IMG/VR virus record: IMGVR_UViG_3300046007_008924 | Span: 1-21,399 of that record | Length of the DNA stretch: 21,399 nucleotides | Source: a virus | Strand: one strand, 5' to 3' | Shown: in pieces, positions 1 to 8,029 of the stretch | How the letters are laid out: the number at the start of each line of letters is the position of its first letter | Numbering within the stretch: the stretch's first letter is position 1 | The notes under the pieces: generated by a model | Seen by the model: the letters and a program-made list of their open reading frames with translations, nothing else | Databases searched by the model: none | What the model was told of the DNA's origin: nothing | Program-made: the position numbers and the translations under genes

Positions 1-308
1 GTGCCCCAATAGGTGTAAAGGGTGCGCTGGACTGCTCCAGTGGAGGGTTCCCAGAGCACCGTGGTGACCTTGGCAACCCACAGGTTATCGAGGGCGTCAA
101 CGATCCAGGCTCGGGTCATCGCGGTGTTAGCAAATTGAAGCGTGGCGTCTAAGTTGTCGCCCTGAAGGGAGGCCACCGCTCCACCGAAGCTGAACGGTAG
201 AAATAGGTAGCCATTTATGTTTTGGTTGATAGCGTAGTTTTGGAAACGATACTGTGCTGCTTGGCCACTAGGGCCGACTTCAAACAAGTGGCCGTAGGCG
301 TATTCCAT
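1..308 (-). CDS. Tail protein downstream of the tape measure, 3' end beyond window
   Basis: An open frame runs leftward from an ATG at 308 to the window edge (about 102 codons) and begins MEYAYGHLFEVGPSGQAAQY. Its start overlaps the tape measure stop by one base (TAATG), so translation is probably coupled. The visible part is beta-rich, with a hydrophobic YLFLPFSFGG stretch, then LQGDNLDATLQFAN and a WVAKVTTVLW strand. This loosely resembles small minor tail proteins of the lambda gpM/gpL region, which sit directly after the tape measure gene and help build the tail tip. The family call rests mostly on position. The protein is truncated by the window, so length and C-terminal domains are unknown. 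Confidence 0.75.
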   Translation of the reverse strand, partial: MEYAYGHLFEVGPSGQAAQYRFQNYAINQNINGYLFLPFSFGGAVASLQGDNLDATLQFANTAMTRAWIVDALDNLWVAKVTTVLWEPSTGAVQRTLYTYWG

Positions 309-3300
309 TAGATACCGACTCCTCTACGTGTGGCGGCGCTGTTTTTCAGGCTGCGCATGGCGCGGCGTTCGCCTTGTACGGCACCTTGTTGGGCAGCTTG
401 CGCCATACCACGCTGGAACTGATCAGCCGTAACGTAGTCCACATTGTTGATGCGTTCCACGCTGTAGCGGACGTCGATAGGCTCCATCGGAGCAGTCCTG
501 CGGGCGGCTTCAGCCATGACCCCACCGCTACCGACAAAACCACCAGCTGCACCGCGGTAACGTCCCATGGCGCCATCCAGGCGAGCTGTGACACCTAGCT
601 TGCCATCAGGTCCGCGCTTGAGCGGCATGATCGCTTCTGGGCCGGCCTCGCCCATGAGACCCGTCTGCACAGCACCTCCATCGGCGAACTGGAATAAGGT
701 CGGAGACGATACGACACCACCCTTAGCGAAGCGGGCAGTGCCCCCATCAAAGTAGGCACCCTTAGCGGCCATCAGGGGGAATGAGCCTGGGAGTGGTGGT
801 TTAGCTCCACCTGCGCCTCCACCGAACAAGCCAGCAAACTGCTTAGCAATACCGATTGCTATGTATGTGGCAATCATCTTAGCGGCTTCTTGCATTAAAA
901 TCTGACCGATGTCTTTTAAGAAGCTGGAGAATACTTCTTTTGCTGTTGTCGTGCCTTCGATGAGTCCAGTTATACCGTTTGTTAATGCATTACCGACGGC
1001 ATCTCCGATGCCTTGAGAAACAGTAATAGCGACACCTTCGAGATCTTCTAGCTGTCGTTGTGCATCACCAATGAAGCTTCGGATGCGCGTGCCGGGCTCG
1101 GTGGCGGCTTTTGCACGGGCGTCTTCGGCCCCTGCACCGGCACGGCCGGCTGCTCCGACACCTTCGATCTGCTTACGCAAGCGCTCAATGGTGGCGAGCG
1201 CAGCAGCGAGCTGTTTCTCTAGCTCGGCTTTTTCGGTACCCGAAGTCGCTGCGATCTTTTGCTGGAGTTCGTCGCGGAGCGCGAGCTCGGTGGTCAGCTG
1301 TGCGCTGAGCTCCGTTGTGAGGCGGTTTACTTCACGTTGAATATCTAACTTGGCTATTTCGGCTGCGATGAACTCGGGTGCGACACCTTCTGCTTGCAAG
1401 CTGTTACGTAGTTTAAGTGCTTCGATATCCTCGTAAATACTGCGAGCCTGATCACGCGTTTGTTGAATGAAGTTTGTGGCTTGTTCAGTAGACAGAATGC
1501 GTTGTTTGAGTAGCGCTTCTTGATCCAGCCCACGTAGATACTGTGCATGCTTCGTGTTGACCGCTTCGATAGCGCGTGTTCTCTCCGTGTCATTCAGCTT
1601 CGTCTGTTTAGCAATACCGTCGAGAATCTGTTGTAGCTCACGCGCAGCAGTAGCGCGCTGGGCAAACAGGTTGGATTCGAGAGCGGCGCGCTCGGGGCTA
1701 AAGGTTGTCGAGTCACTACGTGTGAGAGCGTCGTAGTTGGCCTGTAGTTCGAGGAGCTGGTCTTGGTACTGCTCGATTGCGACCTGAGGGAAGGCGGCTT
1801 TTGCGAACTCGTCGAAAGCTTCCGCTGTGTTGGCCTCTGTAATCGCTGCCTGTAGTGAGCGGTGGTGCTCCATTGCGCCTGCAAGGCTGCGAACAGCAGT
1901 GGCGTAGTTGTCAGCCGCAGCGGATGCGTCAGGTAGTTCGCTGCCGCCGGCAGGGGCAGCCGCAGGCGTGGCAGCACCTGCGCCGCCTCCCATCAGTTGC
2001 TGTGTTGCGGCGCGAAGCTTGCCCGGATTTGCATATTGGAGTCCGATCCACTCCTGTTTGAGTCCGCGCTCGGTGGCTGCGATGTCGCCGGGGACAACAC
2101 GATTACGAGCCAGGGCTTCAAACAGTTTCTCCTGTACTGCTGGGCTGAACTTGTCTGAGGGAGAAACACCAGTGGGGCCATAGCCTCCGCTCATTAAAGA
2201 GCGAAGAGTAGAGCCAATAATTTGATATTTACCAACAGCATGTAGCTGTTGATTGCGTGGAACATTGGGCGCTAGTTGCCTTCGCTGAATCTCAGCGATC
2301 GTCATATTGACTAGGTTTGGATCTATACCGCTGCCATGCGCTGTATGTCCCTGATTGCTACCGCCTCGGTTGAACGCTCCGTAGTTTCCTCCGTAGCTTT
2401 CGTGGCCGCCGATGAGCTGACTGAGTGCTCCGCTCGGTCCTGTAGGTGCGGGGGGTCCGGCGACGCCTGCTCGGCGCCGAGCGTCAGCTGAATCGCGCTC
2501 GTAGTCCGCGGACTTTTTGCGGAGTTCGGCGATCTTCTTCTCCGTGTCGTAGCGGTAGTCGCTGATTGCCTTCTCGAGGTTGGTGACCTCAATGGCGATG
2601 GTCTGCTTGGCGGCTTCGATCTCGAGTTCGCCGCGCTCGCGGGTGGCGATGTAGTTGTTGAGCGCCTCGAGGGCCGCGCGGGAGGCGCCTTCTTCGCCCT
2701 CGATGAGCTTGGCGTTAGCTCGCTCGATCTGCTTGATGCGCAGCTCGCCGGCGGCACGGAAGATGTCGACTTCCTTCTGAGCTAAGGCTTCGCGCTGCTG
2801 GAATAGGTCGTTCTCGAGCTGGCGGCGCAAGTCAGCGATCTCGCGCTCGAGGTTGGTGCGGTTCTGCGCTTGGAGCTGGATGTCCTTGATCGCTTGTTCG
2901 CGGTCGCGCTGAGCGTCTACACCCCGTAGCTCGGCTTTGATCTTGGCTTCCTCTTTGAGCAGGCCACCGAGTACTTGACGAGAGCGTTCCTCGAATCGGC
3001 CGACCTCGGATCCAGAGAGCGCATCCCAGAATTCGCCCCAGCTTTGGATACCGGGTTTGAGTTCGTAGCGAATCTGGTTGATTTTCTTGCGTACTTCTTC
3101 TAGCTGATCGATATTGCGGCTGTAGTTGGCATTAACGATGGCCTGCTCAAAGTCGCGAGCGGATTTTGTAGCGCTATCAGCTGAATCACCTACATCCTTG
3201 TATGTAGTTTGGAGGCGACGGAGGGCTTCAGCAGCACGGGCATTTGACTGTTGATCCTCTTGTGCACGCTGGAAGCGACCGAAGGCGTCAATGACGGCGG

Positions 3301-5242
3301 CGATACCGACTTGGATGACGAGCACCCAACCCAAGGACGCAAGGATCGATGCGCCGGCGGCTTTTGCACCAGCACCGAGGCCGCGGAAGCCAGCAGCGAG
3401 GACGTTCAGTTGCGTGCCTGACGTGACAGCTTGCTTGCCTACGGTGAGCAACTCAAGCGATAGAGCCTTGAGGCCGGAAGCCAGAGCGGGGATAACGGCG
3501 GCTGCGCCTACGAGCGATGTGGCCAGACCAGCGAAAACAACGAGGAGCTTGCCGACGGCCAGGACAACTGCGGCGATGGCACCGACCAGGCCGGCGAGAG
3601 CTGTGCCGAGGCCGCCGATAGCGGGGATGACTGCGCCGACGATGAAGCGGCCGAAGAGTACGAGCTGTGTAGCGGCGTCGAGCCCGACGCGCTTGAGGAG
3701 ACCGAGTACTGCGGCGACCTCGGAGAAGTACTGGACGGCGGGGGTGTTGAGGAAGCGCGAGTAGAGGTTGAAGAGGCCCGCCAGAGGCTGCGAAATAGCG
3801 CCGACGACGCTGGCGATGTTGGCCAGGGCGGAGGCGAGGGCCTCGAAGGTTCCGACCTTGATGCGGACAAAGGCCTCGGCGATGTTGCGGAAGGCATCGA
3901 CCAGGATCAGCGCGGTGGGCTTCAACGCTTCGATGACCTGCGTGAGGGCACCGACGGTGCGCTGAGCGACAAGCTCGATCTGGTTGAAGCCTTGCTGCGC
4001 GACGGAGGCAGCGGCAGAGGCGGCGCGGGAGGGGTCGCCGGCGCCGATTCCGGTGCGGCCGGCGGTGAGCCCGACGACGAGCTGCCCGGCGCGGCCGATG
4101 GCTTGGCCGGCGCCCTCGGCGATGGCGAAGATCTGGGTGCGGATCTTGAACAGGGTCTCGAAGACACTGGTCAGGCCGTCAAGCAGGGGGTCGAGAAGGC
4201 CGCGGCCGAAGTTCTGGCCTATGAGTTCACCGAGGTCAGCGATGTTGGAGATGACACCGGCGAAGCCCTGAGCGGCTATGGCCTGCCCAGCTACAGAAGC
4301 CGCAAGTTTCGTCTCTAGAAACTTAACAACGCCTCCTACTTCTGTTTTCGCGCGAGCGATGTCTGCACTACTAATCCCAAGTGCCTGAGCAAGGTATGAA
4401 TCCGGTCCTACGTCCCCACGAAGAATCGATCCGATTTCTTGGCGGGCCTGTTCCAGTGGTAGCCCGAAGGTGCCAAGAGCTGCAGAAAAGCTGATAGCGA
4501 GGTCTTCTGCATCCTTGAGCCCGCCGCCGATTTGCCCAACTTGGGAGGCGACAATGCCAAAGACCTCGATGACGTCATTCGAGGTGACGCCCGCCAGGGC
4601 GATGGACCGTTCTCGGATGGAATCGATACGCTCTGCTACGGCGCCGGTCAGTGAGACGATCTTCTGGTACGGATCGGTGATCTCTTTGCCACCGGCAAAG
4701 ACGCGGTTTGTAGACGCGAGTGTCGTTTGGGTCTTGAGGATCGTCTCGCGGAGCTTGATCTCGCGGCCGATGGTGTTGTTGAAGAAGCCGTTCCAGGCGG
4801 CTTGGACGACGCCGACGGCCTCTTTGAGGGCGAAGGTAGCAAGACCTACTTTAGCAAGATTGTCTAAAAGAGCTCCGCTAGATTTGCTAGCAGCATTTAG
4901 CGTGTTAGTAAATATGCCTGCAGCCTGCGCATTTTTGGTTAAATTTTGGCCTATCTTATACTGCTCTTTAACTGTATTAACAGTGGCTTTTGTGTAGGCT
5001 TCTGCTTTATTTACTTGTTCGCTTAATCCAGGTATGTATTTACTAACAGTATAAGCTTGCTTTACTCTTTTTGCTGTCTGTGTGAAATTACGTTCAAGTG
5101 TGGTAAAAGTTTTATTTAACTCCCCTAGATCTATTTTTATTGCACGATAACGCGTAGCTTTATCTGCTGCTTTATCTACCTGCTGTAGTTTTCGCTCAGC
5201 GGCCTGAGTTTCAGCTATTACGTTGAGCCGAAAGTCAGACAC
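308..5242 (-). CDS. Tail tape measure protein with embedded muralytic domain
   Basis: This 1644-residue protein is the tail tape measure. The N-terminus (about 1-130) is helical and charged. Long hydrophobic, Ala/Gly/Val-rich stretches follow at about 500-610 and 640-655, then long coiled coils. A lysozyme/transglycosylase-like domain lies at about 940-1085, with candidate catalytic Glu948 in GGHESYGGNYGAF and a later AVGKYQIIGSTL motif. The C-terminus has the usual lambda-type ending: GLIEG, FLKDIGQILMQEAAKM, FAKGGVV and GEAGPEAIMPL near 1530-1560. The start is a GTG at 5242 with no clear Shine-Dalgarno site, eight codons after the TAA that ends the chaperone T frame. At about 0.15 nm per residue, the length predicts a tail of up to about 245 nm. 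Codon third positions are AT-rich at 4840-5230 and GC-rich elsewhere. Confidence 0.95.
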   Translation of the reverse strand: MSDFRLNVIAETQAAERKLQQVDKAADKATRYRAIKIDLGELNKTFTTLERNFTQTAKRVKQAYTVSKYIPGLSEQVNKAEAYTKATVNTVKEQYKIGQNLTKNAQAAGIFTNTLNAASKSSGALLDNLAKVGLATFALKEAVGVVQAAWNGFFNNTIGREIKLRETILKTQTTLASTNRVFAGGKEITDPYQKIVSLTGAVAERIDSIRERSIALAGVTSNDVIEVFGIVASQVGQIGGGLKDAEDLAISFSAALGTFGLPLEQARQEIGSILRGDVGPDSYLAQALGISSADIARAKTEVGGVVKFLETKLAASVAGQAIAAQGFAGVISNIADLGELIGQNFGRGLLDPLLDGLTSVFETLFKIRTQIFAIAEGAGQAIGRAGQLVVGLTAGRTGIGAGDPSRAASAAASVAQQGFNQIELVAQRTVGALTQVIEALKPTALILVDAFRNIAEAFVRIKVGTFEALASALANIASVVGAISQPLAGLFNLYSRFLNTPAVQYFSEVAAVLGLLKRVGLDAATQLVLFGRFIVGAVIPAIGGLGTALAGLVGAIAAVVLAVGKLLVVFAGLATSLVGAAAVIPALASGLKALSLELLTVGKQAVTSGTQLNVLAAGFRGLGAGAKAAGASILASLGWVLVIQVGIAAVIDAFGRFQRAQEDQQSNARAAEALRRLQTTYKDVGDSADSATKSARDFEQAIVNANYSRNIDQLEEVRKKINQIRYELKPGIQSWGEFWDALSGSEVGRFEERSRQVLGGLLKEEAKIKAELRGVDAQRDREQAIKDIQLQAQNRTNLEREIADLRRQLENDLFQQREALAQKEVDIFRAAGELRIKQIERANAKLIEGEEGASRAALEALNNYIATRERGELEIEAAKQTIAIEVTNLEKAISDYRYDTEKKIAELRKKSADYERDSADARRRAGVAGPPAPTGPSGALSQLIGGHESYGGNYGAFNRGGSNQGHTAHGSGIDPNLVNMTIAEIQRRQLAPNVPRNQQLHAVGKYQIIGSTLRSLMSGGYGPTGVSPSDKFSPAVQEKLFEALARNRVVPGDIAATERGLKQEWIGLQYANPGKLRAATQQLMGGGAGAATPAAAPAGGSELPDASAAADNYATAVRSLAGAMEHHRSLQAAITEANTAEAFDEFAKAAFPQVAIEQYQDQLLELQANYDALTRSDSTTFSPERAALESNLFAQRATAARELQQILDGIAKQTKLNDTERTRAIEAVNTKHAQYLRGLDQEALLKQRILSTEQATNFIQQTRDQARSIYEDIEALKLRNSLQAEGVAPEFIAAEIAKLDIQREVNRLTTELSAQLTTELALRDELQQKIAATSGTEKAELEKQLAAALATIERLRKQIEGVGAAGRAGAGAEDARAKAATEPGTRIRSFIGDAQRQLEDLEGVAITVSQGIGDAVGNALTNGITGLIEGTTTAKEVFSSFLKDIGQILMQEAAKMIATYIAIGIAKQFAGLFGGGAGGAKPPLPGSFPLMAAKGAYFDGGTARFAKGGVVSSPTLFQFADGGAVQTGLMGEAGPEAIMPLKRGPDGKLGVTARLDGAMGRYRGAAGGFVGSGGVMAEAARRTAPMEPIDVRYSVERINNVDYVTADQFQRGMAQAAQQGAVQGERRAMRSLKNSAATRRGVGI

Positions 5243-5266
5243 GGGCCGATATGCGCTACTCGTATG

Positions 5267-5746
5267 TTAGGTCGGGCCTGTGGCTGCGGTTGCGAGCGCG
5301 GCGTAGACGTGCAGCGGCAGGCACTGGGTGCGTACGAGCTCGGAGAGGATGAACTTGGTGGGTCCGTCGGGGCCGTCGGAGACTGCTGCTGTTGGTTTCC
5401 AGTCAGGGAAGGGAAGGAAATCGCGGGGCTGCACCTTGGGTGCGGGGCGCTTGGAACCGGAGTACCCGTGTGCGATCTGGATCAGCACGGTGGTAAGCCG
5501 GGCCGCGGTGACGCTTTGCGTGTTGGCATTACCGCGCTCGAGGTCGTCGATTTGACGCAGCAGCCAGCGGATTGTGCTAATCGGGGTGCGGAGGAACCGG
5601 GCGGGGGTGAAGTCTCCACCTACTGGAGATGAACGGACTCGGAAGTACACCGAGTCCCAGTCAGACAGCGGGGTGCGTAGCGTTTCCTCGGCCTGTTTCA
5701 GGGTTTGCTCGGGGGAGGGCTGAATTCGAGCTCCTCCGCCGAATCG
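5267..5746 (-). CDS. Tail assembly chaperone, T-like extension made by -1 frameshift
   Basis: This frame encodes the C-terminal extension of the tail assembly chaperone, the counterpart of the T part of lambda gpG-T. It has no convincing start of its own: the first ATG in frame is at 5650, but the frame is open upstream through 5758 and passes through the slippery heptamer at 5746-5752. After a -1 slip the reading continues as RFGGGARIQPSPEQTLKQAE and then LRTPLSDWDSVYFRVRSS, giving about 159 residues fused to the first 165 of the upstream protein (324 aa in total). In lambda, the T part recruits the tape measure protein to the tail tube subunits. The frame stops with TAA at 5269-5267, 24 bases before the tape measure GTG and in the same frame as it. 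Confidence 0.85.
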   Translation of the reverse strand, partial: RFGGGARIQPSPEQTLKQAEETLRTPLSDWDSVYFRVRSSPVGGDFTPARFLRTPISTIRWLLRQIDDLERGNANTQSVTAARLTTVLIQIAHGYSGSKRPAPKVQPRDFLPFPDWKPTAAVSDGPDGPTKFILSELVRTQCLPLHVYAALATAATGPT

Positions 5747-6240
5747 TTTCCCTCCGCTGTGGGCCAGCCATCACGCTCCCAGGTGAGAAGCTCGAAGATC
5801 TGCTCCATCAAGCGGGTGGGGATGGCTTCGGTGTCGGCTTCACTCCAGTCTTCGAGCTTTTGCCAGTCCTTGGCGCGGGGCAGCTTGGCTTCGCCGCGAT
5901 ACTGCATGAAGAGCGTGACGAAGGCGATCTGCTGCTCGACCGCTCCGATGGAGTCGCGCTGCAGCTCTTCAAGGTCAGAAGCGTAGTCGTAGAGCAGCTC
6001 TTGGTTCTCTTCGGCGGAGTTGCCGAGGAGATCAATAGCTTCTTTGGTTGTGATGCCTTTGTCTTTAGCAATGCGTTGCGCAAGCTTAATAGAGCGGAAT
6101 GTCGACTTAGATTGCTTACGGCTTAGCGTTTCAATGCCCTTAGCTTCACCTGGTACAAGGTCGTGGTAAACGGGGAAGCGGAAAGGGCCGATCTCGTGGT
6201 ACTCCTCGGGGGAGAACAGGAGCGACGCGTACTTAGACAT
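5698..6240 (-). CDS. Tail assembly chaperone, G-like
   Basis: This 180-residue helical, acidic protein sits just upstream of the tape measure gene, where siphoviruses carry the G/G-T tail chaperones. It begins MSKYASLLFSPEEYHEIGPF and has charged helices (EENQELLYDYASDLEELQRD, then IPTRLMEQIFELLTWERDG). The ATG at 6240 is chosen because it overlaps the upstream stop by eight bases (ATGTCTAA). A TTG at 6282 would add 14 residues but lies deep inside the upstream gene. Most ribosomes should stop at TGA 5700-5698, and a minority should slip at GGGAAAC, 46 bases earlier, to make the longer product. Sequence similarity alone would not prove the family; the frameshift architecture and the neighbours do. 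Confidence 0.85.
   Translation of the reverse strand: MSKYASLLFSPEEYHEIGPFRFPVYHDLVPGEAKGIETLSRKQSKSTFRSIKLAQRIAKDKGITTKEAIDLLGNSAEENQELLYDYASDLEELQRDSIGAVEQQIAFVTLFMQYRGEAKLPRAKDWQKLEDWSEADTEAIPTRLMEQIFELLTWERDGWPTAEGNDSAEELEFSPPPSKP
5746..5752 (-). other. Programmed -1 ribosomal frameshift site GGGAAAC
   Basis: Read on the minus strand, the zero-frame codons are GAG GGA AAC, so the heptamer fits X XXY YYZ exactly (G GGA AAC). A -1 slip gives GGG AAA and then CGA TTC, the T frame. An eight-base spacer is followed by GGAGG (5737-5733), which can pair with CCTCC (5718-5714) as a modest stimulatory stem. Lambda uses the close relative GGGAAAG at the same place. Confidence 0.88.
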
Positions 6241-6466
6241 CAGCGATGGGGAGATCGATGGACCAAGACCTGAAAGGCTCAACTTGGTTTACGAGCTCGT
6301 CAGGTAGTTCAACCATCACGCTAGCAGCCTCATACGCTAAGCGTATAGATTTGAACGGGATCAGGGGCTCCAGGTACAAGGCGCCGCAGTGAAGGGTGTC
6401 GCCTTGTACTTGGCAGTTCACTGCATACACCATGTGGGCTGCGTCCATTAAGAGGTCGTGTTGCAT
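6233..6466 (-). CDS. Small tail-module protein of unknown function
   Basis: This 77-residue frame starts with ATG at 6466, just after the terminator hairpin, and ends with TAA overlapping the next start by eight bases. The protein (MQHDLLMDAAHMVYAVNCQV at its start, ending SWSIDLPIADV) is mildly acidic, has no membrane helix, and may be a small alpha/beta fold. I do not recognise a family. Its place between the major tail protein and the chaperone gene suggests a tail assembly role. The second Met (MDAAHMVYA) is an alternative start. No clear Shine-Dalgarno site precedes the ATG. Confidence 0.7.
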   Translation of the reverse strand: MQHDLLMDAAHMVYAVNCQVQGDTLHCGALYLEPLIPFKSIRLAYEAASVMVELPDELVNQVEPFRSWSIDLPIADV

Positions 6467-6478
6467 TGCTGTAGGTAC

Positions 6479-6503
6479 AAAAAAGCCCCGCGATGGCGGG
6501 GCT
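6479..6503 (-). terminator. Rho-independent terminator after the major tail protein
   Basis: On the minus strand, AGCCCCGC - CATC - GCGGGGCT forms a perfect 8-bp GC-rich stem (6503-6484) with a tetraloop, followed at once by six T (6484-6479). It begins 29 bases past the stop of the major tail protein gene. It would end or attenuate the capsid and tail-tube transcript before the chaperone and tape measure genes, which are needed in fewer copies. Confidence 0.9.
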
Positions 6504-6532
6504 GAGTAGTTGGCTCGAGCTCAGTCTGACCC

Positions 6533-7543
6533 TTAGGCCGTACGGAAGAGGGTCTCGAAACCTTGGAGGGGGAACAGAACACCGGTAGCAGAGGGGTTAC
6601 CGCTGTTGTCGAGGGCCTGTTTGATGGCACCGTCAGCCACGCGGAGGCGGTAGATGGTGTCAGCCGCCAGGTTGGCAGAGGGGTTGATAGTGACGACGTT
6701 GCTGGCCAGGGATACGACAGCAGGGACAAGAGTGCCGCTGGAGGCGACTTCGAGGCGGAAGCCGCTGCCGTTGGTCTGGCCCAGGAAGAGCTGGGTCAGC
6801 GCAGTGCTGCCATCGCTGGTGTAGGTGACAGTGAGGTTGTTGCCTACTGCAATCTCGTCAGCGTTGTCAGCCGGCACAACCGCATACCGGCGGGTGCCGG
6901 AGGTAGCAGAGGTGAACAGTAGGCTCGACTGCACACCCCCGAAAGCCAGGGGGGTAGCACCAGCGTCGTAGCGGCCGAATACGGGGCGACCACGGGACAT
7001 CAGGTCGAAGGAGACCTCGGTGAGACCCTCTGCAGTGAGGTTCTCGTTGTAGTTCATCACGACGGCGTTGAAGCCGGTGAAGTCGTAGATGTAGTTGCCG
7101 CTAGTACCGTTGGCCTGACCGAGCTCTTTAAGAAACTCGATGTAGAGCTCGTAGTCCTTGTTGTACCGCGCTTTCTCAATAAGAGAAAAGCCCTCTTCGT
7201 AGTTGCCGCGGAACACGGGGCAGTTCTGGCCGGCCGGGATGCCTGTGTCCTTCAGGAAGTAGGCAGTCACAGAGGCCTGAACGCTGGAGCCGGTGATCAC
7301 CGAGTCACCCCAACCGTCGTCACCGAGGAGACGGAACTCCTGGTTGTTGTCGTTGATGGCGAAGGTGGTGTTGCTGACACCTTGGATCTCGACGTAGCGG
7401 GAACCGGCGTCGAGAGTGGGCAGGGTGACCATGCCGGCGGTGTCGCGGGTTGCGAAGTAGCGGCAGGGAGGGGTGAGGTCCACGGCACGGACTAGGGTCC
7501 GGTGAGCCTTGTGGAACGACAGCCCGATGGCGTAGTCGGCCAT
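6533..7543 (-). CDS. Major tail (tube) protein with C-terminal Ig-like domain
   Basis: This 336-residue protein forms the tail tube. The first 210 residues or so are beta-rich, as expected for a tube subunit (QGVSNTTFAINDNNQEFRLL, then VSFDLMSRGRPVFGRYDAGA). The last third, about 220-320, reads like a bacterial Ig-like domain of the Big_5/SbsA type: PADNADEIAVGNNLTVTYTS, then ASNVVTINPSANLAADTIYR with a D-x-S-G-N-P end. Such add-on domains decorate the outside of many siphovirus tails. A good Shine-Dalgarno site (AAGGAG) precedes the ATG at 7543, as expected for a highly expressed gene. A strong terminator follows. The position between the tail terminator and chaperone genes supports the call. 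Confidence 0.88.
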   Translation of the reverse strand: MADYAIGLSFHKAHRTLVRAVDLTPPCRYFATRDTAGMVTLPTLDAGSRYVEIQGVSNTTFAINDNNQEFRLLGDDGWGDSVITGSSVQASVTAYFLKDTGIPAGQNCPVFRGNYEEGFSLIEKARYNKDYELYIEFLKELGQANGTSGNYIYDFTGFNAVVMNYNENLTAEGLTEVSFDLMSRGRPVFGRYDAGATPLAFGGVQSSLLFTSATSGTRRYAVVPADNADEIAVGNNLTVTYTSDGSTALTQLFLGQTNGSGFRLEVASSGTLVPAVVSLASNVVTINPSANLAADTIYRLRVADGAIKQALDNSGNPSATGVLFPLQGFETLFRTA

Positions 7544-7555
7544 GGTTGGGACTCC

Positions 7556-8029
7556 TTATGGGATCGGGGGGTTCAGAACGGGGCCCAAGATGGACACCGT
7601 CAAGGCCTCGTATGTGGCCTCGGTCCGGGGAGTGTGCGTAGCACTATCCCGGGGGAAGGTGCGTGCCAGGCGCCTGCTGATGTCCAGCAGAGAGATCGGC
7701 ATGCGAGTGCCCTTGCGGGTGCCGTAGTTCGTGAAACGAACAGGCCAGCGCTCGAAGGACAGGATGGCTCCGACGGAGCCAGGAGAGACGATCTCGGGTA
7801 CATCAGTGATGGTGCACTCGATTCCGGTTACAGCCCAGTTGGAGGGAACCATGGCCTCGCCGACGACGTAGACCGCAGGGATGCGGGTGTTGTTGGGCAA
7901 GGTGTAGTAGCCGGGCCAGCTGGCTTGCGACTTGAGCGTGGTGCCATCGGCCTCGTAGAGATCGAGGATGTAGCGCTCGATGGTGGTGCGCAGGGAGCGC
8001 ACCTCGGGGCAGCTGGTTGAGATCGTCAT
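7556..8029 (-). CDS. Probable tail terminator / tail completion protein
   Basis: This 157-residue protein starts MTISTSCPEVRSLRTTIERY. Its ATG overlaps the upstream stop by four bases (ATGA). The order HK97 gp10-like protein, this gene, major tail protein is where lambda gpU/HK97 gp10-region phages encode the tail terminator, which caps the finished tail and joins it to the neck. The mixed alpha/beta pattern (RYILDLYEADGTTL, IPAVYVVGEAMV, GIECTITDVPEIV) fits such small proteins, but no diagnostic motif is visible. The function is inferred from synteny; it could instead be another connector component. Confidence 0.6.
   Translation of the reverse strand: MTISTSCPEVRSLRTTIERYILDLYEADGTTLKSQASWPGYYTLPNNTRIPAVYVVGEAMVPSNWAVTGIECTITDVPEIVSPGSVGAILSFERWPVRFTNYGTRKGTRMPISLLDISRRLARTFPRDSATHTPRTEATYEALTVSILGPVLNPPIP

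Noticed and set aside
3291-4318. Plus-strand open frames opposite the tape measure
   Set aside because: They are low-complexity Ala/Arg/Pro/Gly shadows caused by high GC in the coding strand.
5264-5632. Plus-strand 122-codon frame opposite the chaperone T region
   Set aside because: The minus frame is explained by the frameshift product; the plus frame has no domain and no Shine-Dalgarno site.
6241-6282. TTG start adding 14 residues to the tail chaperone
   Set aside because: It lies inside the upstream small gene; the ATG at 6240 with an eight-base overlap fits better.
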